Assembly: GCA_905250075.1 (NCBI GenBank)
Contig: CAJNOP010000020.1
Coordinates: forward strand, 1,668,862 to 1,732,861
Source: Rotaria sp. Silwood1
Lineage: Eukaryota; Rotifera; Eurotatoria; Philodinida; Philodinidae
Length of the DNA stretch: 64,000 bases
Direction of reading: 5' to 3'
Both the position numbers and the translations under genes were made by a program. A model generated the notes under the pieces. The model was not told where the DNA came from. It made no database searches and worked only from the letters and a program-made list of their open reading frames with translations. Positions 1 through 12,170 of this stretch are shown in pieces; within the stretch, counting starts at the first letter, position 1; every line of letters starts with the position of its first letter.

Positions 1-1512
1 CCATTAGGTGACTTAGAGAAGTTAATGCATAATATTCTTCTTATTCATTTTCCTGCACTTCGATCTCTCGACTTTGGCTTAAACTGTTACTGGATGAATT
101 GGCCCATTACTGTGCATGTTCCTCTTACCTATCTGCGTTTGCTATTACCATCGATGGATGATTTAGTTCGTATTATGTCGACACAAAAACTTTCCTATTC
201 ATTATGTCAGTTACACGTTAGAATTGGTAATGGTGATTACCGCAAGTATTGTACAACGTCAATATTTCATTCATTGATTCCAATGGTTAATTTACATACA
301 TTCACTTTTTTTCAACATTTTTTCTCATGGTTAAGAATTGAATGGACATTTATCGAAATGTTGACATCTTCGAATGTTATGCCTGTTCTTCGACGTGTCA
401 ATATATCTTATTTTATTAATATAGATGATTTAAAACGTATTGGTTCATCATCAATTTTTACCGATCATCGTCATATCGATGTTCATTTCGCCTTCCATCT
501 CATTAATTGTTCTGAATTCCTCGAAATGACTCAATATATACCACGTGGTAATTGTTTTTATCCACGAGAAATTGTTGGTGCAACATTCGTTGTTAATGAC
601 TGGTCCTACAGACCGGACCGGATCGCTAATGACAATCATTTCGTAAGTCATTACCCTATTATATTTTTCTATATTTTTTGTTACATCTTATTTCAAGTTA
701 AAACACAAAGAAAAAGAAAATCTTTATGCTTTAGTTGATAATCTAACTTTTATCTAATAATATGTTAATATATTCTTTATATTTTTTAGGGTCGTGGTTT
801 TCAATATCGTCACCATATGTGGTATACTCTTCCATGGACATTTGATGAATTTTTTCACGAATATGAGCTAGAGGGATGGATCACTAAAATACAAGTGTTT
901 GAACAACCTCAAACAATGACAAAAATTTATCAATCATCTCTTCGTACATTAGATACATCTAGTGAAAATATGACATCATCTATATGCTCTTTACCTCATG
1001 TAGTATTATCCGATTGTATTGAAACGTGCAATCTATTCTATTATAATACACCTTTTGCCATACATTTATCTGCTCTTCGTAATATAACTCTCGTCAACAG
1101 TATCAATTGTCTAAATGATTGTTCATCATTTGCAGCAACCATTCGTTCTATTCGTATTTACATTATGTATCGCGCTTCTAATTATATGTTACCTGACTGG
1201 CCAGCAGTATTGTATTCACTCTCAACTTTACAACAATTGAATTCATTAGGTATATTTATGTATGATTTGACAAAACCTGTCGATACAAATAACTGTCAAA
1301 TGATTGCAGAAGAAGCAGTTAGGGTCACCAATTTTGTTCTGTGCTTTCGACGCGCATGTTGTTCGACGAGTGCAGATGAAGTCAAAATCGCATTTAAAGA
1401 TAATACAAAATTTATTAAACAATTATGTCATTCTATCCTTCGATTGTCGCTTAACAAACATCCTTATTATTCAATTGAAGATGATGGTTGTGGACTGATA
1501 ACATGGTTTTGA
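1..1512 (+). CDS. F-box/LRR-like protein, C-terminal part (5' end outside window)
   Basis: Two exons are visible: <1..642 (open at the left edge, already in frame at base 1) and 790..1512, ending in TGA. The 147-nt intron has a GTAAGT donor at 643 and a TTTTTTAG acceptor at 788-789, and both exon ends are phase 0. The roughly 454 visible residues are rich in Leu, Ile and regularly spaced aromatics, such as LRSLDF near the start and LSALRNITLV in exon 2. This resembles the leucine-rich C-terminal half of F-box-type proteins that form large families in bdelloid rotifers. The protein ends in GCGLITWF, an ending I associate with that family. No F-box is in the visible part; it would lie upstream. 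F-box proteins usually bring substrates to SCF ubiquitin ligases, but that role is only inferred here. That the gene is real is well supported; the family name is moderate. Confidence 0.6.
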
Positions 1513-3937
1513 TTAATAAATAAATCCGATAAAAACCGTTTTTGAAATTATGTTGAATCTGATCGGATACCTTTTCATACAAACATTGTCAATTATTCTC
1601 GCTATTCATTTTGTTTTGAAAATTATATAAAATTGACTGTAAAATTGCGTCATCTAAAAAAAAAAACATTTTTGCTACAATAATAAATGTGAAAACGAAA
1701 AATTATTTTCAAACAGTATTATTTGAAATATAGTAGTTGATTCTTGTATGGACATCATCTAAACTGTGATAAGATATTGATCTAAACCATTGAAGGTTTA
1801 TCAATAAAATCTAGCAATGCATTTTCAGTTTGTTGATGAATAAGATTTTCAGGTATAAGAGAGGTTTTTTTTATAAATATTAATTTTTACTTTTGATTCA
1901 CATGACGTGTGTCATTTGATCAATAAATAAGTATTAAACAGGTTGGTGATATCTCCTCGTGCATCATGCATGTTACTTAAAATAAGCAGATACTGAATAG
2001 AAATTCTCGGAGTTAGAAATTGAGTTTCAATTATATAATGAAGTTAATTCATTAAATAGAACAAAGCTTAATTATAATGTGTTCTACGTTGTCAACAATG
2101 GAAAGTATGTCTTTGATCAATAGTAATCACCTTCGACGTTAGAATTATCAAGAAACTTTTTGAATTTCATATGAAAACAATTGTCTTTCTCAAAAGACTG
2201 GTAGGTAAAATCAAGTGTTTTTTTCATTTGTCAAATGTTTCTTAGTCGAAAAGGTTTTTTGCAACATTAATAGGCAAAAGCAAGAAAAAATGTGGATCTG
2301 TCCTGCAATCTTGATTAACTCGAAACAACCCTGTGCATCCATCTTATACTTGTACACCGTTATACTTCGATGTGCACCTCTCTTCTTTTATAAAATGTGC
2401 TTCCTTCATCGGATAATATTAATTGAATTGCAGTGCATAAAATTCGAAGGATCGAATGTAAAAATATTAGTATACATATTTACACGTACACATGCAATGT
2501 TGCACAAAAGGATTCTCCTATAGTCATTAAAAACAGTAATACGCGTGCTCATGCATGTCATAGGCACGTGCAAATCACACATGTCCACGTGGTGTAGTAA
2601 TTTACCTGACGAACATCGAAAGTAAAAAAATATCTTATTATCTTCCCTCATCCTCTCTTCGACATTTTTACTAATCTCTTTTTTTCCACCAGAGTCTAAT
2701 TTACCGTTTTTGTTCAGATTTAAATTAAAATGAAAGTTGATTTTAAAAGAAATCCTAATTTGTTTTTAGTTTTTCAAAGAATTTATGTAAACGATAACTT
2801 ACGCCATCTATACAACTAGTTCAGTCCAACGTTAGATATACTCATCTCAACTCAGGAATAAACAACGTTATACTACTAATGTATTTTTTCTCGTGACCTA
2901 GTTTCTTTTAAAGATTCATATCTTTTATTTGCGCGTTTTTATCTTTTTAAAATATTAGTCATATTATAATATAGTAAAGATTTAATTTATAATTTATGAC
3001 AATTGTGGAACGAATTCGTCGTTTATTTAATAAAGAAAATAGGTTTACAGTAAATTCTATTAATATTATTCGTCGAAATGAGAATATTATATTAAAAGTA
3101 GAACACATTTATCTTTAATCGTCGTCTGTCATATAATTAAGTCCTATAGAGAAGATCTTATTGTACTTTTAAATGAATCATCATCATACATATGCTAATG
3201 ATCATACTTGATTTCACTCGCCATATTTTCAATAAAAAAAAAAAACTACTCTTGCTCTTTTTGGAAAAAAAGACTTTTTCGATATCATCATGTAAGAATT
3301 CCATCAATACGGATTTACATTTTCTGTGTTTGCCTATTAGAGTTTTAGTTATGAAAGGAACGACATCGTATTCATATTCAGCGCAACAATTTGCATTGAA
3401 TAGTATATGGAATAATCAACATTAATTTTGATCCTGATACTTCTTCATCGTTATTTTAGAATTTTCTGTTCGATGTTTCTCATCAGATCAAAATTGACGA
3501 AAATTAGTTTTGCATATTTATTATACTATTACTGAGAATTTTTTTGCTGATTCTGAATATAATATTCGCTTTTTTCGGAACTGAAGTTCTGATGGTCAAA
3601 ACCTTAGAATATAAACCTGTATTTATTGCGTTCTGTTATCATATCGACCAGATCGAATATTTCAACAATCCAAGAATGTTTTGCATAAAACAGGAATAAT
3701 TTTCTATTGAATATATGAAGAGTAAAATTCATGGAAAATATTTGAATAAATAGTGAGACTAATGGGACTTAATACTTTTGATGTATTTCAATTTTCATTG
3801 ACTTTTGTTATGTTTTTAAGCTAATTTTGCTAAATTTGACTCCAAAAATATCGTTTGAACATATTAGAGACATTATTTCTAAAAAGTAACTCGGTGAACT
3901 CAGATTTCGAACTGCCAACATCTTTCTCATTCTATGG
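1513..3937. other. Intergenic, no gene recognised
   Basis: About 2.4 kb of AT-rich sequence between the F-box-like gene and the 3' end of the ADP-ribosyltransferase gene, which lies on the opposite strand. Short open frames at 2215-2523 and 3192-3425 have low-complexity, Phe/Ile-rich translations, no domain pattern and no plausible splice partners. I see no tRNA, repeat array or TIR element here. Confidence 0.6.
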
Positions 3938-4666
3938 TCACATACTTACACCTCGTTGACATATATCTACCAGTGAAAATATGGTTCCCATCGATATTAA
4001 TATTTCCTTTTCATCTCTGACATGACTATATTCTTGAATATATGCGAACGGTTTCAGACGAGTATTTTTTGTTTGTATTAAAATTTTAAAAATAACCGAT
4101 CTTTCATCTTGTGATGAGTCATTTGAACAAATATTATAACCAGAAAATTCAACAGCTATATTATAAGCACTTGTTGTTGAAAGATATGAAGTTGTTAAAA
4201 TAGGTCTTTCATTATATTGAACTAATTTTTGGTATTCTATTGATGACATTCTTTGACCACGATAAACAGTGATAAACTGTGGTATCCAACAAAGACTATC
4301 ATGATAAAGTCGCGTCAGTTGCTCATGAAGATCCTTCAGATAATATCGGATTTTCGATATTAATAGAGGATGTTGTGTTCGACATATAGTATTTACAAGT
4401 TTTGATGGAAAACCAGATGGCCGAGTATACCATTGAATGGCCTCATCTGAGCGATAGTGACGACCAAATTGAATTACATATTGTAAGAGATCATTTCCCC
4501 GACAAAATTGAACAAATTCGTCACGTTCGCAATTTCGAATTGGGGCAGTATATAAAATACTCATCGTTAAACAATGACGAACGAAATTTGGATTATCTGG
4601 TAATACGATTCGAAAGGGATTTTCAGTCATTTTACTTATTTGGATCTTATTAGGAAACAAAAACAA
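3938..4666 (-). CDS. Mono-ADP-ribosyltransferase (ART, R-S-ExE type), single exon, short C-terminus
   Basis: A 242-residue uninterrupted frame. The R-S-E signature of arginine-specific ARTs is present: Y-R136-G-Q on the first core strand, the S-T-T-S segment at 163-166 followed by an Phe-Ser-Gly strand, and the E219-K-E221 (ExE) loop before the ISMGTIF strand. The upstream helical segment (DEAIQWYTR around 74-82, then KIRYYLKDLHEQL around 105-117) matches the layout of bdelloid ART proteins. Family members transfer ADP-ribose from NAD+ to protein arginines; in rotifers they often carry TPR repeats after the catalytic fold. Here the frame stops 21 residues after the ExE, without the last strand or any TPR. 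A GTAAGT lies just after codon 239 (donor at 3949), so a further exon may exist, but none is recognisable in 3513-3937. It is either a short stand-alone enzyme or a 3'-truncated copy. No signal peptide is evident. Confidence 0.75.
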   Translation of the reverse strand: MFLFPNKIQISKMTENPFRIVLPDNPNFVRHCLTMSILYTAPIRNCERDEFVQFCRGNDLLQYVIQFGRHYRSDEAIQWYTRPSGFPSKLVNTICRTQHPLLISKIRYYLKDLHEQLTRLYHDSLCWIPQFITVYRGQRMSSIEYQKLVQYNERPILTTSYLSTTSAYNIAVEFSGYNICSNDSSQDERSVIFKILIQTKNTRLKPFAYIQEYSHVRDEKEILISMGTIFSLVDICQRGVSM

Positions 4667-4976
4667 GGAATTCTCTGCTTTATCTGATTAGTAGTATATT
4701 CTAAGCAATATACTAGCAAAAGCATGTATATATACATAAGAACTTTTTAATGATACATTGGGAAAAATCATTCATCGTCACTTGGAAATTTGATCTCTCA
4801 AGCATGAGTCATTTCCAAAAAGGGTTAAAACCTACAATGTATAGTCAGCATTGGTTATATCCCATTGATGCATCGTAAATATGAATTATCAAGAGAAAAT
4901 AAATTTGCATGTGCTATTATTTGTCTTTTTTTATATTCTTAAGTAAGCTAAAAGAAATTTTTTATTTACTAAATGT
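4667..4976. other. Intergenic, upstream of the ART gene
   Basis: 310 bp between the ART start codon and the left target-site duplication of the MULE element. It should contain the ART promoter, but I see no convincing motif. Confidence 0.4.
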
Positions 4977-4985
4977 GTTGTCTGA
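4977..4985. repeat. MULE target-site duplication, left copy
   Basis: The 9-mer GTTGTCTGA flanks the left end and is repeated exactly at 7336-7344, immediately outside the right end. Confidence 0.9.
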
Positions 4986-5219
4986 GGTGACCGCTCACTT
5001 CGGTACACGACATTTCGTCCCTTACTATTCGTCCCACACAATTCGTCCCAATTACATTTCGTCCCTTTACAATTCGGCCCCTTACTATTCGTCCCATTTA
5101 CAATTCGTCCCATTTACATTTTGTCCCTTTACAACTCGTTCCCTTACATTTTGTCCCAATTTCATTTTATCCCCTTACAAATCGTCCCAAATTTATTTCG
5201 TCCCTTTACATTTCGTCCC
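4986..5219 (+). repeat. MULE left TIR, tandem array of TTCGTCCC-type units
   Basis: About fifteen units of 15-16 bp, each made of a (T)TCGTCCC core and a TTTACA/TTACTA spacer. The inner ~200 bp match the reverse complement of 7102-7300 almost base for base; the outermost ~35 bp are more diverged but still align without gaps. Confidence 0.92.
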
Positions 5220-5462
5220 GTCCACATTTCATTTGATAATTCAATTAAGATGAATCTTTAGTTTCAGCTATTCAAAAATAGGTACGTCTAAATCTTATTG
5301 TTGTGTTTACTGAATCATTACGATTTAGAAAGACCAATAAAGAATGGATAGATGTCCTCTATTCTTTCTATACATTTATCGAGATTAATTTTCTGTTCGT
5401 CATTTGATCACGTGCATTAGTAGCTATTGTCTGCAATAAATTCATATAATAGTCGAACAAGA

Positions 5463-7043
5463 ATGAATAAAATTGAAGTGCTCAAAAGTTCCAGAGGAAA
5501 TTCCATGATATATTGTTCGGGATTTTTCTATACCCAACATAGAATTACTGAAGAAAAGCGTATATTTCGATGTACAGATCGAGATTGTCGTAGTAAGTAT
5601 CAATCGCAAAATATAATCTGAAAATTCTTTAATATTATATTTTTCGGTCGTTGTCAAACAAATATCCAGATGCAAGTTTTCATTAAAGAACCATCCAAAC
5701 ATTCACATGCACCTGATCCAGATCGACTTCACATAATTCGACTTAAAAATGAGATTAAACTTCGTGGTACATCATCAGATGAAGCACCAAGTACAATCTT
5801 ATTTGATGTATTACGTTCAACACCATTGACAGCAGCACCTGGTTTACCTACGAATGATGCATTATTGCAAACAATTCGTCGTGAACGACCAGCTATACAA
5901 CTTGATCATCATGGTCGTTTACCTCTAATATTACGACAAACTGATCGCGGTGAAAGCTTCATCTTGTATGAAGATGATTCTATGGTTATATTTACATGTG
6001 ATAAAAATCTTTCGGTATTAAAGGAATGTAAACATTGGTTCATGGACAGAACCTTCAGTGTATGTATTCTTTTTCCTAACTTATTCTTGAGAGAATTCGA
6101 TTATTTAGATTTGTCCCAACAGTTATTATCAATTATTTACTGTTCATGGAATGTATTCACTTCAAATTATTCCTTTTGTATATGTTTTACTTATTGGAAA
6201 AAATACTAATGATTATAATAGTCTTTTTGAACAGCTCTTATTGCACTATGATTATGAACCCGAGTCTGTTTTAGTTGATTTTGAGAGTGCTACTCTTAAA
6301 TCAACCAAGACAATGTTTCCCGAAGCTATTCAGATAGGTAATTTATATACGACTTTTTTGAGCCAAAAATTACTTTTGCTATAAGCTTAGGTTGTCTATT
6401 TCACTTTGGACAGTGCTTGTGGCGAGAAGTACAATCATTAGGTTTACAAAATAAATACACGAATGATGATAAATTTCGTATAAACGTAAAAAAACTAATG
6501 GGACTTGCATTTGTACCTGTTGATGATGTACTTAAAGCTTATGCATCTTTAGTTAATGATTTTGATGATGAAGATTATCTTTTACTTGATTATTGTGAAC
6601 GAGTATGGGTTGGTGAAAAGAAGGGAAGAGGTCTGTGTCATTTTAGATCTATATCTTTGATATATTTAATACTATAACGTGAATTTAGGTAGCCAACGTG
6701 GTAAACCAAGATTTAGTTTACAATTATGGAATAATTATGATCGAGTTATACAAGACTTGCCAAGATCTAATAATGCCATAGAGGGTTGGCATCATGCATT
6801 CAATAATCGTGTATCAATCAAACATCCTTCTATAACTAAACTTGCAAAATGTATACTACGTGAACAAGCGAGATTTGAAACAGATATTGAACGACTTCGT
6901 GCAGGTGAACTACCAAAGAAAAAAAAAAAAGAGTTTATGTTGATCTTGATGCACGATTGAAAAGAGTCGCACTGTCTTATGATGTCAAAAATATCGAGGA
7001 ATATTTAACTAGAATTGCTATGAACTTGAAAATATGGACTTGA
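5463..7043 (+). CDS. FLYWCH zinc-finger MULE transposase, frameshifted near the C-terminus
   Basis: Exons by splice and phase: 5463..5592, 5677..6059, 6109..6337, 6391..6630, 6689..7043 (about 445 codons; introns 49-84 nt). Exon 1 to early exon 2 encode a FLYWCH zinc finger (SSRGNSMIYCSGFFYTQHR region, FRCTDRDC, HSH). The MULE DDE core follows: FMDRTF (first Asp), VLVDFE (second Asp), CLFHFGQC, and NNAIEGWHHAF (Glu). All three catalytic acidic residues are present. The enzyme would bind the TIRs and cut and paste the element. Reading breaks at a run of 12 A (6919-6930): the in-frame reading stops at 6958-6960, whereas the family-like C-terminus (YVDLDARL and onward) continues in another frame to TGA at 7041-7043. 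This may be a real slippage mutation or an assembly error in a homopolymer. The start is ATG 5463, the first Met before the FLYWCH domain. Confidence 0.9.
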
Positions 7044-7101
7044 ATTTACTTTAATAAAATTTTTTAAATATTATTGTAATGTAAATTGATAGATACTGTA
7101 T

Positions 7102-7335
7102 GGGACGAAATGTAAAGGGACGAAATAAATTTGGGACGATTTGTAAGGGGATAAAATGAAATTGGGGCAAAATGTAAAGGGACGAGTTGTAAAGAGACAG
7201 AATGTAAATGGGACGAATTGTAAATGGGACGAATAGTAAGGGGCCGAATTGTAAAGGGACGAAATGTAATTGGGACGAGTTGTGTGGGACGAATAGTAAT
7301 GGGACGAAAAGTAGGGGACGAAATGTAGGGGTACC
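7102..7335 (-). repeat. MULE right TIR
   Basis: Inverted copy of 4986-5219, equal in length and tandemly repeated (GGGACGAA cores). It ends in GGTACC, directly abutting the right target-site duplication. An open frame over 7208-7498 is only a by-product of the repeat. Confidence 0.92.
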
Positions 7336-7344
7336 GTTGTCTGA
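7336..7344. repeat. MULE target-site duplication, right copy
   Basis: GTTGTCTGA, identical to 4977-4985 and directly adjacent to the right end of the element. Confidence 0.9.
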
Positions 7345-10300
7345 ATATTCTTTTAAAATAAAAAAAAAATATTATATGATTTCTTTTTTTGTGTCAACGT
7401 TATACATAAAATATCAATGCGCAAATAGTTTCTTTTTGTTTTTTTTTATTATAACTATTCACTATTTAATATTTTTTAAATTTCTTGTTGAATGTTGACC
7501 ATGTGACTTGATGACTTATTCATATGTATGTAACTGTTGGTGAATGAAAACACTATGATTTTTTATTTCTGTTCTATTGATAAAATACAACGGTAACTAA
7601 TGCAACGAAAATCACGACTCACAATGTCAATAGCATGATTCAAACATCGATCAATATGTTAAAGATTATACCTGAATTTTTGTTTTTAATTATTTAATCT
7701 TGCTTAATGTTTAGAATCTGTGTGATTTTCTCATCCATCGCCAACTAAATTAATTAGAATCTCTTATTTCATCATTCATAAAATTTTCGAAGAATAGTTT
7801 CATTAAATTCAAATTCTAATAATTCTAAAATTAACTGTATTTAATCCTTATTGACTAGAATACGAGTAACTGATGAGATTGAATATTGTTGTTCTCTTCA
7901 AGCATCTACATTTCTATTCCTCTCTAGGATATTAATTGACGTACAATTTCTCAGTCGAAAAATTTATCCCAGCTTTCACTATTCAGTTTTATGTCAATTG
8001 TCATCAAATGACTGTTATTAAGAGAGAATATACTTAACCATAAGGCGCTATCCTACTTACTTGACAATATGACTAAGAAGTAGGTTTCTATGAGACTAAG
8101 GAAAGTTTAAAAGAACTTCGACTTAATAAGGTATTCCATCGAATTTCAGACCCATGTCTGAATATTTCTACGATAAATCAAATCAAAGAATTTACATCTG
8201 AAATTTGATCCACAGATAGAATTATTCAAATCTCTTGAAAGTTGCATTCGAAACGAATTTTTCTTTATCAACATAATTAAATCATCGAATAACTTCGAAG
8301 TTTGTGAAATGTCACTGTTTTATGAAGAGAAAATAGAAACGGAATTTCAATTAGTTATGAAAGTCTCGTATGATGAATCAAAAATTCAATAAAACAATTA
8401 TAATTCTTCTATAATAAGCCATAGTACTGGATTCTTTCAAGTTTTCTTCAAGTCTAATAGAGACCTACCTGTAAGCTACAATACAGAGTGCGATCATAGG
8501 CGATGTTTAGTTATAAAAGTATTACCCGAATAACTTACTATTAATTTTCATTCAATTCAATGTAGAATATAACGACATATTGTTGATGATATAAATATAT
8601 ATACGGAAGATTAATAGTCAAGGTATAAAAATTTAGTTTCTTATATTTGAACATTAGTTAAACAGTTGATTAGTATATAAACTTTTCAAAATTATGTTTC
8701 GTATGACAAAATATGTTGCTATTTTAATATCATCAACTGGTAAGAACAATAAAGAAATCATCTAAAATTTCGCAACACAACAAGTGATTCAAGGTTCAGT
8801 TAATGCCTTCATGTTTCTAAAATTTTGTACAATTTCGTTGAATATATACCCACTTGGCTCTGATGCTAAACAGAATAATTGTCGATACATACATGGATGT
8901 CTTTTTTCCATTATGATGGCACATCTTCATTTTTTTTCATAATTTACTCTGCTTTTGATGTATTCAATTACCTCATCGTTTGAATTATCATCATCTGTAG
9001 ATGAATTTCGGTTTCAAACGAATTCATTCAATAAATCATCCACTGCTGTATCATAACGTTTCATTCTTTTATTTCTTGCATCATTATCAACCTTTGTAAG
9101 TTACTTCTGATGATTCTTCGCCAAGTCGAACCCGAATGTGATCTCATGCCTGGATGCGAACTAACTTGGCAAGTTTGTACCTGGACTCATTCTATGAACC
9201 TGGCATTCGATCTGGTCGCAGGGCACTAATTTCAATAAATTCCTATTGACATACGTTTTCATTCATGAATAACTTCAAAATTCTTATCAAAGAGATCAAT
9301 CTCACATTATTGTCTGACGTAATCGAATTATCCAGTACATTACAAAACTTAAATAATTTTAACTGTATTTTCAATATTTTATTGTATTAGAAAAAAAAGA
9401 TAAATTAAATAATACAAGACGCTTCGGTTTTTTTATTCTTAATTTCCTTCTTTCTTTTAAACGACAAAAAGAAAAATGAAATCGAAAAAAATATTGAATC
9501 CACACCAAAATAATTATTTTCAAATTTGAGGTGAACGAAAATCATTCATCTGTATGAAATAATGTTGATCTACGTAAATGCTGAGTCAAATCTTTTATTA
9601 TACGTATATGCCAATTTGATTTTGAACTAATCCGTTTATTATTATGCCGTCAATGTATATCATGATGGCATTGTTATGAATGACTAGCTGTTAATATACA
9701 ATTTAAACGTATTGAATATTGACCCACATCATCAGATGATATGCTAAGTCGTTTTGGATTAATATCAAGGCTTTCTAAAAACCCAACAAGAAAAAAAAAC
9801 CGAATTTTCTAACAATTATCTCTAACTTATGTACGACACATACTTGATAAGCCATTCGTATTGTTTTTGGTGTAAGTGATTTGCGTATGAGTTTGGGTGT
9901 GAGTGGGTGGTAGAGGTGGCACTTATACTTTCGCTTTCTTTTTTGCGTTGAAAATAAAGAGCTAGATTTCTTATAGTATTTCGACGAGAAAATAGTTAAA
10001 GAAGTCAAATAGAAAGTCGAAAGAAACTTGATTAATGAGTTTGTTTTTGAAAGACGAATTACATATTTGGAATTAGCACTAAATTTGGAGTAAAACTGGG
10101 TATTTTTTTCCAGTCAAAAACGACTTCGTTTTTTACGAGTTATTTTGCATATGTGGGGATTCGGAACTATCCGAAAAATTTTTAGATATTCTATTGAATC
10201 ACAACTTATTAGATGCAGAATTGAATGCTAATTCCGAACATGTATTTTTTTCAAAAAAAAAAATAATTAATCAACTTTCTCTCGACTTTCTTTTTGACCT

Positions 10301-12170
10301 TGCTCAATTTTTTCTCGTTAGAATGCCATAAAAAATCTAGTCCTTTTTTTCAAACATGAAAACAAAAAAGAAACTTTTTCAATTCTCCATTCCTAAACAA
10401 AACGAAAGTTTATACTTTTCTTTCTTTTTAGAAAGAAAGCGAAAATATCACTCCTAATTTTAGACGTTTAAAGTTTGCACTAGTTTTCACAGGAATATTA
10501 ATTTGGACAGCCAAAATACGATTTATTGAAAAAAATCTGATTTTGAGATAAATTATAGACACTACCAAGAACGTAATAATTACGCTTAACAAAGTTTTAT
10601 GCTAGATAAAAAACATATTTTTGCATACAACTTTATAATGGAATGAATGTGAATTTTTTATATGAAACCTTTAGATGTATGTAATGATCAAGTAAAATTA
10701 TTAAAATTCTGTATATATTGCTTCCACTGAAACTAATTGTAATAATAACTAAACGTAATCAAAGAATGACACTAAGATGTTCATTTTGATATTGGCAACG
10801 GTCTCTATAAACATCTGGAGGCCATAGAAATTCTGTTCCTAAGTTGTTGTTTTGAATTATATCATTGATAGTTCATAGTTACAGAAAAAAAGTACTTTTG
10901 TAACATTATCGAACAATATAGGAAGTGAATCCTTTCGTTTTGATAAAGCCGTGGAAAATGAACAATTTTTTTTTTGATAATATAAACTTGTTAATGATGC
11001 TAATGGCTTGTTGTTTAAATTAGTGTCAAAATTTCGCTCTTTTACTACGTAAGTTATGAAAGATTTCATCATTTTCTTCATGAAACATACCTTTACCAAT
11101 ATCTTTTAGCACACTCATTGAAATCATTGCATCGATGCTGTCAGTAGACTTTCAATTCATCACGAAAGATAAAATCTTCTTTATTACACTGCTCTGAAGA
11201 TAACCATAGACAGAAATATATTTCATCATAGTTCGATGGATACTTCTTTGCAAAATCATATAACAACATTCCAGTAGTACGTTTTGTATATTCCATCTCG
11301 ATAGACAATGTAATTAATCCTTTCTCTTATCTCAGAACTATCATCTTAGCATACTTGGTTAATGAACCACATCTTTCCTATTCATCATTTTATTTCCCCG
11401 ATTTTTACCTATTCATCGTTGGTTACCTAAACTTTCTTTATATATTATCTCCAACTATTAAAAATAAACTCTCAAAAGAACTTTCTTAAACATATGTATT
11501 GATGAAACGAATCATTTTTTTGCTAAAATGAAATCAACAAACTGATTGCTTCATCGAAATCATTTCGCTTAAGTTTTGAGTTTCTTCAAATATTCGTTGT
11601 TGATATTTTCAAATAAACATGATCGAACGCTTGAAAAATGAGTCTACTAATCATTTTGTTTCGATTTTACAAAAGATCCGATATTGATTGATCAAGATTT
11701 AGGAAGTCAAAGTGAAATTGAATCGATTCGACGAAGAAACAAATCAGATTAGAAATCAATTCGCAAAAAATATCGCTTGACGGCAATAACCTGGTATATG
11801 ACATATATTTCTCTATAGAATTATAAGTAATGAGAATGACGCACATAAATAACCTTAATATTAATCATGTCTTTTTAGCAACCGTTTTCATATTTATATT
11901 TTTTCTTGCTTGTCCTTTCGTTCCCATGAAAAACATCGATTATTCACGTCGATTCGAAGCATCAAACGTGAAGTAAGATGCAAGTAAAAGCTATGAGACA
12001 GACGAAAAGATGTAGAGAAAAACGCATTTGATTGCTTTATTGATTGATAACTTAATTGCAATAGATTTGAAATTATGAGAGAATGACGAAAACAAAATAT
12101 GTGACCTTCAAGTAAATATAAACGACACACCTGTATATCGACAGAACACAACAACAAGAAAAAAGGATTC
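7345..12170. other. Gene-poor region, 4.8 kb
   Basis: AT-rich, with scattered poly-A and poly-T runs and no gene that I can support. The open frames at 9775-10008, 10857-11099 and 11894-12181 (all -) are low-complexity and lack splice-consistent continuations. A short ATG frame at 8694-8741 followed by GTAAGA resembles a first exon but has no recognisable second exon. A less AT-rich patch at about 9110-9230 contains a short inverted pair (GCCAAGT/ACTTGGC) but does not fold as a tRNA. Confidence 0.5.

Larger units (their letters stand above)
4986..7335. mobile_element. Mutator-like (MULE) DNA transposon, 2350 bp, with tandem-repeat TIRs
   Basis: A complete element. Both ends begin with GGT and carry 234-bp terminal inverted repeats (4986-5219 and 7102-7335) that align without gaps. 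A perfect 9-bp direct repeat, GTTGTCTGA, lies immediately outside each end (4977-4985 and 7336-7344). Target-site duplications of 8-11 bp are typical of MULEs. The interior holds one spliced gene encoding a FLYWCH-MULE transposase. Each TIR is an array of units of about 15-16 bp built on TTCGTCCC or its complement GGGACGAA. The intact duplication and the near-identity of the two TIRs suggest fairly recent insertion. Confidence 0.93.

Noticed and set aside
7208..7498. 96-codon open frame starting MGRIVNGTNSKG
   Set aside because: It is a translation of the MULE right TIR array; the left TIR gives a matching antisense frame (4931-5113).
8694..8741. ATG frame of 15 codons followed by GTAAGA, resembling a signal-peptide first exon
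   Set aside because: No downstream exon with fitting phase or recognisable protein could be found.
9110..9230. Less AT-rich patch with a short inverted repeat, considered as tRNA or small RNA
   Set aside because: It does not form a cloverleaf, and no A/B box pair with the right spacing is present.
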